Position numbers and translations under genes: made by a program | Notes under the pieces: generated by a model | What the model saw: the letters and a program-made list of their open reading frames with translations, nothing else | Database searches by the model: none | What the model was told of the DNA's origin: nothing | Part shown: positions 1 through 4,805 of the stretch, in pieces | Layout: every line of letters starts with the position of its first letter | Numbering within the stretch: position 1 is the first letter of the stretch | Assembly (NCBI GenBank): GCA_947177375.1 | Contig: CAMWUF010000074.1 | Coordinates: 1-6,079, forward strand | Reading direction: 5' to 3' | DNA: 6,079 nucleotides | Origin: an uncultured Ruminococcus sp. | GTDB lineage: Bacteria; Bacillota; Clostridia; Oscillospirales; Ruminococcaceae

Positions 1-85
1 GTGTGTTATCTATTATAAATTGGAAAATGATAAACCCCCGAAAATTAAGGGGAAATTATTTTTAGTTATTTTTTATTTTTTTAAG

Positions 86-92
86 AAAGGAG
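86..92 (+). promoter_or_regulatory. Orphan Shine-Dalgarno site upstream of the LRR gene
   Basis: AAAGGAG, within TTAAGAAAGGAG, is a strong SD sequence, yet no ATG, GTG or TTG lies 4-14 bases downstream. The only usable start, ATG at 195, is 102 bases away and has no SD of its own (it is preceded by AAATTTTACTTT). If the structured element at 95-181 is folded and counted as zero length, SD and ATG are 15 bases apart. The same context recurs before the vWA gene. Confidence 0.6.
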
Positions 93-94
93 AA

Positions 95-181
95 GCTACT
101 CAAGAAAAAATAAACTTTGCAATCAAATTGCAGTGAAATTTTCTTGATATGGGCATCTGTTCGCCTATATAGTTAAGTAGC
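95..181 (+). promoter_or_regulatory. Structured 5' leader RNA, three-way junction
   Basis: Three nested helices pair by eye. P1 is GCTACT 95-100 with AGTAGC 176-181 (6 bp). P2 is CAAGAAAA 101-108 with TTTTCTTG 139-146 (8 bp, perfect), carrying an inner hairpin 118-123/127-132 (TGCAAT/ATTGCA) with a 3-base loop. P3 is ATATGGGC 147-154 with GCCTATAT 163-170 (8 bp, one G-U pair) with an 8-base loop. P1, P2 and P3 abut with no unpaired bases on the 5' side, and five bases (171-175) join P3 back to P1. I do not recognise a known riboswitch class. It sits between the only SD and the start codon of the LRR gene, so a role in translation initiation is the simplest reading. Confidence 0.6.
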
Positions 182-194
182 AAAATTTTACTTT

Positions 195-1340
195 ATGGTC
201 AATGTAGCAGGATTTGAGAACACAGTAGCTGTTAGTCAAAAGCTAAAAGGCATGCTTCAGCAATTCGGCAATGAAATTCTAAGCAATCCCGACCAGTTTA
301 TTTCATTGATGAATGACTATATTCCAGAATATGAAAAAGAACGCCGTTTATTAAAAAACGTCACCAAAAGCGGTATATTAACTGCTATGCAAAGAGGTGA
401 CAATCAAAGAATTTCTATTATGAAATCAAAAGAATACATGATGAATGAAATGTTCTTGTCAGAAGGTGCAGTAGAATTTGTAATGGTATGCTTTACTTAT
501 TTGCTGGACTGGTCTTATGAAACAACAATGCCAGAACAAGGTGCAGTTCCTGCACCAACACAAACATTTTCAGCACAGCCACAATTTGCCAATCCCTTTG
601 CTCCACCACCTGTTAATGCATATGGTACACCACAACAAGCAATGAGACAGCCTATGATGGCACAGCCTGCCATGGCACAACCTATGCCACAACCAGCTCT
701 TGCTCCACAACAACCTCAAGTTGCACCTGTTCCACAAAGACAGCCTGTACAACCTGTTGTGGAAGAAATCCCACAGGAAACAGACCCTGACAAGATTTTC
801 AAACCATCTGATGCGGGGCGTTACAGACTAAAAGGCAATGTAAAAATTCCAAGTGGTTATACAACATTAGATAGTTTTTGTTTTGACGGATTTGGCTTTA
901 TGAAAAATGCAGAACTTCCTCCAACGTTAATTACAATTGGTGATTATGCATTTTCTGAATGCAAGAGATTAAAAACAATTACAATTCCTGCAAGTGTGAA
1001 AATTCTTGGAGCAGGTGTATTTAATCTATGCGGAAAATTAACAAAAGTTAATATTCCAGCAGGTGTCACGGAAATTCCAGATAATATATTCCAGTTTTGT
1101 CATAATTTAGAAATCGTAGATTTGCCAAATACAATTGTTAGTATTGGCAGTTGTGCATTTCAAGGCTGTGACAGTCTGAAAAAATTATTTATTCCAGATA
1201 GTGTGAAACAAATTGCAGATGATGCATTCTCACAGTGCAGAGCTTTAACAATTAAATGCTATGACAAATCCTATGTACAAAGATACTGCAAGGAAGTTGG
1301 CATTAAAGCTGAAACAATCAGCAAGGGCGGTTTGTATTGA
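195..1340 (+). CDS. BspA-type leucine-rich-repeat protein with helical N-terminal domain, cytoplasmic
   Basis: The 381-residue protein has no signal peptide or membrane segment, unlike many BspA-type LRR proteins, which are exported. Residues 1-110 look helical and contain ILSNPDQFISLMNDY then EYEKERRLL. From memory this resembles a helical module found in bacterial kinase- and chaperone-associated proteins (inference). Residues about 113-190 are a Pro/Gln/Ala/Met-rich disordered linker beginning with NPFAPPP (133-139). Residues about 215-355 hold five to six BspA/LRR_5 repeats of about 23 residues, with the signature I(P)..V..I...AF..C..L. The end, about 355-371 (CYDKSYVQRYCKEVGIK), matches the usual cap of such arrays. 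The LRR part probably binds a protein partner; no catalytic motif is seen. ATG 195 is the first start after an in-frame TAA at 174, but it lacks a nearby SD. The kinase gene follows after 56 bases, so co-transcription is likely. Confidence 0.85.
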   Translation: MVNVAGFENTVAVSQKLKGMLQQFGNEILSNPDQFISLMNDYIPEYEKERRLLKNVTKSGILTAMQRGDNQRISIMKSKEYMMNEMFLSEGAVEFVMVCFTYLLDWSYETTMPEQGAVPAPTQTFSAQPQFANPFAPPPVNAYGTPQQAMRQPMMAQPAMAQPMPQPALAPQQPQVAPVPQRQPVQPVVEEIPQETDPDKIFKPSDAGRYRLKGNVKIPSGYTTLDSFCFDGFGFMKNAELPPTLITIGDYAFSECKRLKTITIPASVKILGAGVFNLCGKLTKVNIPAGVTEIPDNIFQFCHNLEIVDLPNTIVSIGSCAFQGCDSLKKLFIPDSVKQIADDAFSQCRALTIKCYDKSYVQRYCKEVGIKAETISKGGLY

Positions 1341-1396
1341 TGCCAAACCTGCTGTAAATATTTCACAAATTACAATTTAGAAAGGGATGAATTCAA

Positions 1397-2755
1397 ATGG
1401 TTGAACTACAAATCGGGCAGTATGTCGAGATGGAATATGGCGGAGCTGCTAAAGTAAAAAAAGTTCTTGGACAGGGCGGTCAAGGTATTGTTTATCTGGT
1501 TGAATTTAATAACATGGATTATGCGTTAAAATGGTATGATGTTGATAAAATGCGTAATCCGAAAGCATTCCGTCAGAATATTGCAAATAATATTAACGAC
1601 GGCGCACCAAGTAATAAATTCTTATGGCCGAAATATCTTACAAAGCCTATGGAAACTGGAGGCTTTGGCTATTTAATGGATTTAAGACCACAGGGTTATG
1701 ATTCTTTTGTAGATATTTTAAATACTTATAAGCTGGACGTAGACCCATTGACAGGCAAGGCAATTAAAACTGCTGTGCAATTCAAAAGCTTATATGCAAT
1801 GGTAACAGCAGTCATTAATATTGTAAATGCGTTCAGACAACTTCACAGAGCTGGAAAAAGCTATCAGGATTTGAATGACGGCGGATTTTTTATTAATATT
1901 AAAACTGGTGATATTTTGGTCTGCGACTGTGATAATATTGCACCTGATGGCAGCAATTTTGGTATTGGTGGTAAACCTGGTTACATGGCTCCTGAAGTTG
2001 TTCGAGGTCTGAAAAAACCTGATGTACAGACGGATAAATACTCACTTGCCGTTGTATTATTTAAATTATTATTCAGAGGCGACCCCATGGAAGGTGAAAA
2101 AGTTGTCAAAGATATTTGCTTGACAGAAACTTCTGAATTAAAACATTATGGACAGAATGCAATATTTGTTTATGACCCGAATGATACTTCTAATCGTCCT
2201 GTCAGGGGCATTCATGATAACGTGATTAAATTCTGGAAAATCTATCCGACTTATGTACGTGATGCATTTATTCATTCGTTCACAGTTGGTATTTCAGAGC
2301 CTAATAAACGCATTATTGAAAACGAATGGCAAAAATTATTTATTCGTTTGCGTTCTGAAATTGTAGCCTGCACTTGCGGACGAACGAATTTTACAACGAT
2401 GTTCAGAAAAGCAGAAGATAATCCGAATTTCTTCGTGTGTCCAAGATGTGGGAATTATATTGCTAGTCTTGCATTTAATAATAAAGATTACAGAGTGCCA
2501 TTATATTTAGGCTATAAATTCTACGCATGTGAAACAGAAAAAAATTCTGATGATTTTGAAACTGTAACAGGCGAAGTAGTAGAAAATAAACTCCGTGCTG
2601 GCATGTTAGGCGTAAAGAACAGTTCTGGAAAGACATGGCGAGTAAAAATGCCTGATGGTAATTTTTATTCTACACCATCTGGAAAAGGATTCCCATTATG
2701 GGAGAATTTAGAAATTAATTTCGGTGATGGCATTATTGCTAAAATCGGCGATTGA
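1397..2755 (+). CDS. TerY-P-type Ser/Thr protein kinase with C-terminal zinc ribbon
   Basis: This 452-residue protein starts with a protein kinase domain. The Gly loop is LGQGGQGIVYLV (24-35), the ATP-binding Lys is K45 in ALKWY, the catalytic loop is YQDLNDGGFFIN (156-167, Asp158 as base), the metal-binding DFG equivalent is DCD (177-179), APE is at 198-200, and the helix F Asp is D213 in TDKYS. Asn replaces the usual catalytic-loop Lys, and Gly sits where the metal-binding Asn is expected; related TerY-P kinases as I recall them have similarly divergent loops, so activity is plausible. A zinc ribbon follows (Cys325, 327, 348, 351; CxC...CPRC). The last 85 or so residues look all-beta and resemble a degenerate FHA-like domain (inference). 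No membrane segment is seen, so it is cytosolic. The SD AGAAAGGGA ends about nine bases before ATG. It is the kinase arm of the vWA-PP2C-kinase triad. Confidence 0.9.
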   Translation: MVELQIGQYVEMEYGGAAKVKKVLGQGGQGIVYLVEFNNMDYALKWYDVDKMRNPKAFRQNIANNINDGAPSNKFLWPKYLTKPMETGGFGYLMDLRPQGYDSFVDILNTYKLDVDPLTGKAIKTAVQFKSLYAMVTAVINIVNAFRQLHRAGKSYQDLNDGGFFINIKTGDILVCDCDNIAPDGSNFGIGGKPGYMAPEVVRGLKKPDVQTDKYSLAVVLFKLLFRGDPMEGEKVVKDICLTETSELKHYGQNAIFVYDPNDTSNRPVRGIHDNVIKFWKIYPTYVRDAFIHSFTVGISEPNKRIIENEWQKLFIRLRSEIVACTCGRTNFTTMFRKAEDNPNFFVCPRCGNYIASLAFNNKDYRVPLYLGYKFYACETEKNSDDFETVTGEVVENKLRAGMLGVKNSSGKTWRVKMPDGNFYSTPSGKGFPLWENLEINFGDGIIAKIGD

Positions 2756-2768
2756 TAATTTAAAATAG

Positions 2769-2797
2769 ACCTTGTGGGCAGTCAAGCAGGGTGTTTT
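2769..2797 (+). terminator. Weak terminator- or attenuator-like hairpin after the kinase gene
   Basis: ACCTTG (2769-2774) can pair with CAA at 2783-2785 and GGT at 2790-2792 across a four-base bulge, and GTTTT follows. The stem is short and the T run is only four bases, so it would at most attenuate. It lies in the 131-base gap between the kinase and vWA genes, where the transcription unit could be split. Confidence 0.2.
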
Positions 2798-2815
2798 ATA
2801 AAAATAATTTTATAA
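2796..2815. repeat. AT-only perfect palindrome in the kinase-vWA gap
   Basis: TTATAAAA (2796-2803) and TTTTATAA (2808-2815) are perfect inverted repeats separated by ATAA. The right half overlaps a TATAAT at 2811-2816 that could act as a -10 box, although no good -35 lies 16-18 bases upstream. It could be an operator-like site or simply AT-rich sequence; no function is claimed. Confidence 0.3.
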
Positions 2816-2840
2816 TTAAGTCTTAAATTATATTATTAAG

Positions 2841-2847
2841 AAAGGGG
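2841..2847 (+). promoter_or_regulatory. Orphan Shine-Dalgarno site upstream of the vWA gene
   Basis: AAAGGGG, in TTAAGAAAGGGG, repeats the context of the site at 86-92. No start codon lies at normal distance. The vWA ATG at 2887 is 39 bases away and is preceded by CAGTAATAGATTA, which has no SD. Removing the hairpin at 2851-2874 leaves 15 bases between SD and ATG, the same as in the first leader. Confidence 0.6.
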
Positions 2848-2850
2848 AAA

Positions 2851-2874
2851 GCTACTCTGAAAGAAAAAAGTAGC
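2851..2874 (+). promoter_or_regulatory. GCTACT/AGTAGC leader hairpin before the vWA gene
   Basis: GCTACT (2851-2856) pairs perfectly with AGTAGC (2869-2874) across a 12-base purine-rich loop. The same two hexamers form P1 of the element at 95-181, again just after an SD and 12-13 bases before the ATG. It looks like a minimal version of that leader without the P2 and P3 arms. The shared sequence and placement suggest a common control of LRR and vWA translation (inference). Confidence 0.55.
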
Positions 2875-2886
2875 AGTAATAGATTA

Positions 2887-3723
2887 ATGAATGAAGAAAT
2901 GGAAAATAGTTTAGATTTTGACGATGGATTCGGTGGCGAGCTAGATGGTTTCGATGATTTTATGGATTTCGACGATGATGACCCATTAAATGCAACAGGT
3001 GTTTCAAGAAAAAGTCTGGTTATCTTTTTCCTGATTGATACATCAGGAAGCATGAAAGGCACAAAAATGGGGGAATTAAATGCCGTTATGGAAGAATTAA
3101 TTCCAGAAATCCGCCGTGTCGGTGAAGCAGATACAGACGTAAAAATTGCTGTGCTGACATTTTCAACTAATGTTATGTGGATGTATTCTGAGCCTATTTC
3201 TATTGAAGATTTTGAATGGACAAGATTGCGTGCAGATGGTGTCACCAGCATGGGAGCAGCATTCAAAGAACTAAATATCAGAATGTCACGTAATAGCTTT
3301 TTAAATTCTCCGTCCTTATCTTTTGCACCTGTTATTTTCTTAATGACAGATGGCTATCCGTCAGATAATTACAAAGAAGGTCTTGCCGAATTACAGCAAA
3401 ACTCTTGGTATAAATACGGCTTAAAAACTGCTCTTGGCATTGGAAAAGAAGCAGATGATGATATGCTTGCAGAATTTACAGGGACAAAAGATACTGTTGT
3501 ACATGCATATTCTGGCGGACAATTGGCACATTTAATTAAAGTCATTGCTGTTACTTCTTCTCAGATTGGTAGTAAGAGTATGACGCTTTCTGATGACTCT
3601 GGTCATGAATTGGGCATGGAAGATGTATTTGAAACAAAACAGAAAATGCTTGGTCAACAGATTCAGGAAATTATTAAATCTGAGGGCTACGGCGATAATG
3701 TTCCATTCGATGCTGGCTGGTAA
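2887..3723 (+). CDS. TerY-like von Willebrand factor A domain protein
   Basis: The 278-residue protein is mostly one vWA domain (about 43-225). The metal-ion-dependent adhesion site is complete: D51-T-S53-G-S55, the Thr in DGVTS (T120), and D155 in MTDG. This matches TerY-type cytosolic vWA proteins, thought to be metal-dependent scaffolds or adaptors. Residues 1-33 form an extension with 15 Asp/Glu, no Lys/Arg and regularly spaced Phe (DFDDGF, DGFDDFMDF). TerY proteins as I know them start directly at the vWA strand, so this is a likely disordered docking segment. Residues 226-278 are a less conserved tail. There is no signal peptide. The start is ATG 2887 and no SD lies next to it; the nearest is across the hairpin at 2851-2874. 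The PP2C gene follows after 35 bases. The vWA-PP2C-kinase set defines the TerY-P triad; strict orthology with terY is not claimed. Confidence 0.9.
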   Translation: MNEEMENSLDFDDGFGGELDGFDDFMDFDDDDPLNATGVSRKSLVIFFLIDTSGSMKGTKMGELNAVMEELIPEIRRVGEADTDVKIAVLTFSTNVMWMYSEPISIEDFEWTRLRADGVTSMGAAFKELNIRMSRNSFLNSPSLSFAPVIFLMTDGYPSDNYKEGLAELQQNSWYKYGLKTALGIGKEADDDMLAEFTGTKDTVVHAYSGGQLAHLIKVIAVTSSQIGSKSMTLSDDSGHELGMEDVFETKQKMLGQQIQEIIKSEGYGDNVPFDAGW

Positions 3724-3758
3724 GACAGATAATAAAAAAGAGAAAGGAGGCATACACT

Positions 3759-4715
3759 ATGTATGAAGGATTTTGTCATTCTGTTATTGGTGCAAGCCAT
3801 GTAGCAAAAGGGACAGTTTGTCAGGATTTTTCAAATTTCCAGTCCAATGAATCTTATTCGATTGCTGTTGTTGCAGATGGACATGGAAGTAAGAAACATT
3901 TCAGAAGTGATGTAGGCTCCCGTCTTGCTGTGCGGGCTACACTGCGTACTGTGCGTAATTTTTACAGAGACCCTGAAGAATTTGAAGAAAATTTTCAAGA
4001 AAATCCAAAAGATATTATTACAAAAATTGAAAAACAGATTATTTCACGTTGGAATCGTGAAGTTTCTAAGCATTACCGCAAAAATCCTGTGACAGACGAA
4101 GAAAAAGCTCCATTCACAGAAGAACAATATGAATCTATCAAAATGGAATCCATGTATGGAACAACGCTGATTGCAGTTGTTATGGGCAAAGATTATGTTT
4201 TTGGTATGCAAATCGGTGATGGTAGTCTTGTTTTGATTGATGAAGACGGTGAGGCAGAAATGCCGATTGCTGATGATGAATCTGCACCTGCAAATTTGAC
4301 AGCTTCTATGTGTAACTCAAATGCAATTGACATGTTTAATAATTTTTATCTGATAGATAATCCTATGGCAGTATTTGTATCTACAGACGGATTATTTACT
4401 TCGTTCAGAAGTGAAGATGATTTTCTGGATTATCATACGATTATTGCAAGTCATTTAGAACAAATGCCTGATTTTGACAGGGTGATTATTAGAAATTTAA
4501 CCAAAAGGACAAATTTCGGCACACAGGACGATATTTCATTGTCTTGCTTGTTTAATAAAACACTTGTCGCTGAGGGAGCAGAAGCACTGAAACGTCAGGT
4601 TGAAAAAAATAAAGCCCGTGCAGAAATGCGAAAAGCTGAACACCAGGCAAAACTTGCTAAACAAAGATTAAAAAATCAGCTTCGCAGAAATCCTAATATT
4701 GCTGTAGAAGAATAA
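3759..4715 (+). CDS. PP2C-family (PPM) Ser/Thr protein phosphatase, TerY-P type
   Basis: The 318-residue protein carries the PPM metal-dependent phosphatase motifs in order: CQD (Asp23), VADGHGS (Asp40, Gly41), YGTT (133-136), IGDGS (Asp154), STDGLF (Asp210) and QDDIS (Asp257-Asp258). The aspartates that hold the two Mn/Mg ions are therefore all present and catalysis is expected. It is soluble, with no membrane helix. After the catalytic domain, residues about 268-310 form a Lys/Arg-rich probable helix (13 basic against 3 acidic residues between 278 and 310), unusual for a minimal PP2C and similar to the tail of the next protein. The best SD of the window, AAAGGAGG at 3743-3750, lies eight bases before ATG. 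The likely job is to reverse phosphorylation by the upstream kinase, with the vWA protein as adaptor; this rests on the triad context, not on a substrate seen here. Confidence 0.9.
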   Translation: MYEGFCHSVIGASHVAKGTVCQDFSNFQSNESYSIAVVADGHGSKKHFRSDVGSRLAVRATLRTVRNFYRDPEEFEENFQENPKDIITKIEKQIISRWNREVSKHYRKNPVTDEEKAPFTEEQYESIKMESMYGTTLIAVVMGKDYVFGMQIGDGSLVLIDEDGEAEMPIADDESAPANLTASMCNSNAIDMFNNFYLIDNPMAVFVSTDGLFTSFRSEDDFLDYHTIIASHLEQMPDFDRVIIRNLTKRTNFGTQDDISLSCLFNKTLVAEGAEALKRQVEKNKARAEMRKAEHQAKLAKQRLKNQLRRNPNIAVEE

Positions 4716-4716
4716 T

Positions 4717-4736
4717 ATAATATTTGCTGATATTAT
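4717..4736 (+). other. First intercistronic hairpin after the PP2C gene
   Basis: ATAATAT (4717-4723) pairs with ATATTAT (4730-4736) over the six-base loop TTGCTG, two bases after the stop codon. It is AT-only and weak. With the stronger hairpin at 4745-4772 it makes a two-stem spacer between phosphatase and deaminase-like genes. Confidence 0.35.
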
Positions 4737-4744
4737 TTCCATCA

Positions 4745-4772
4745 AGTCAGGCTTTCTGAAAAAAGCCTGACT
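4745..4772 (+). other. Strong intercistronic hairpin without U-tract
   Basis: AGTCAGGCTTT (4745-4755) and AAAGCCTGACT (4762-4772) form a perfect 11-bp stem with loop CTGAAA. The following bases are ATCATGTCAGC, so the T-run of an intrinsic terminator is missing on this strand; the reverse strand lacks one too. It may mark an mRNA processing or 3'-end protection point that changes the level of the last gene relative to the triad. Its arm ends three bases before ATG 4776, which argues against that ATG being the start. Confidence 0.6.
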
Positions 4773-4786
4773 ATCATGTCAGCATT

Positions 4787-4798
4787 AAGAAAGGCAGG
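4787..4798 (+). promoter_or_regulatory. Ribosome binding site deciding the start of the deaminase-like gene
   Basis: AAGAAAGGCAGG lies seven bases before ATG 4806. The earlier in-frame ATG at 4776 has only the 3' arm of a hairpin upstream and no SD. I therefore start the gene at 4806. The TTAAGAAAGG core also occurs in the two orphan SD leaders. Confidence 0.6.
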
Positions 4799-4805
4799 TA
4801 ATTTC

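Noticed and set aside
11..25. TATTATAAAT as a -10 box and TTGGAA as a -35 box
   Set aside because: The -35 for the first would fall outside the window, and TTGGAA has no -10 at 16-18 bases. AT-rich DNA gives such matches by chance.
35..52. CCCC...GGGG hairpin followed by T-rich DNA as terminator of an upstream gene
   Set aside because: The stem is only 4 bp with a 9-base loop, and the T-rich stretch begins several bases later and is interrupted. No upstream gene end is visible to support it.
95..181. Leader RNA as a known riboswitch (purine, TPP, c-di-GMP) or an IS end
   Set aside because: None of the conserved cores I know are seen, and no terminal repeats or target duplications flank it.
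2811..2816. TATAAT as a promoter -10 for the vWA block
   Set aside because: The hexamer is perfect, but there is no TTGACA-like -35 at 16-18 bases and no TG extension. Left unassigned; 5'-end mapping would settle it.
2823..3266. Open reading frame on the minus strand opposite the vWA gene
   Set aside because: It is antisense to a gene with complete MIDAS motifs; its product is low-complexity Ser/Ile/Leu with no recognisable domain.
4776..4805. Earlier in-frame ATG for the deaminase-like gene
   Set aside because: It sits three bases after a strong hairpin with no SD, while ATG 4806 has AAGAAAGGCAGG at good distance. The choice could still be tested by N-terminal peptide data.
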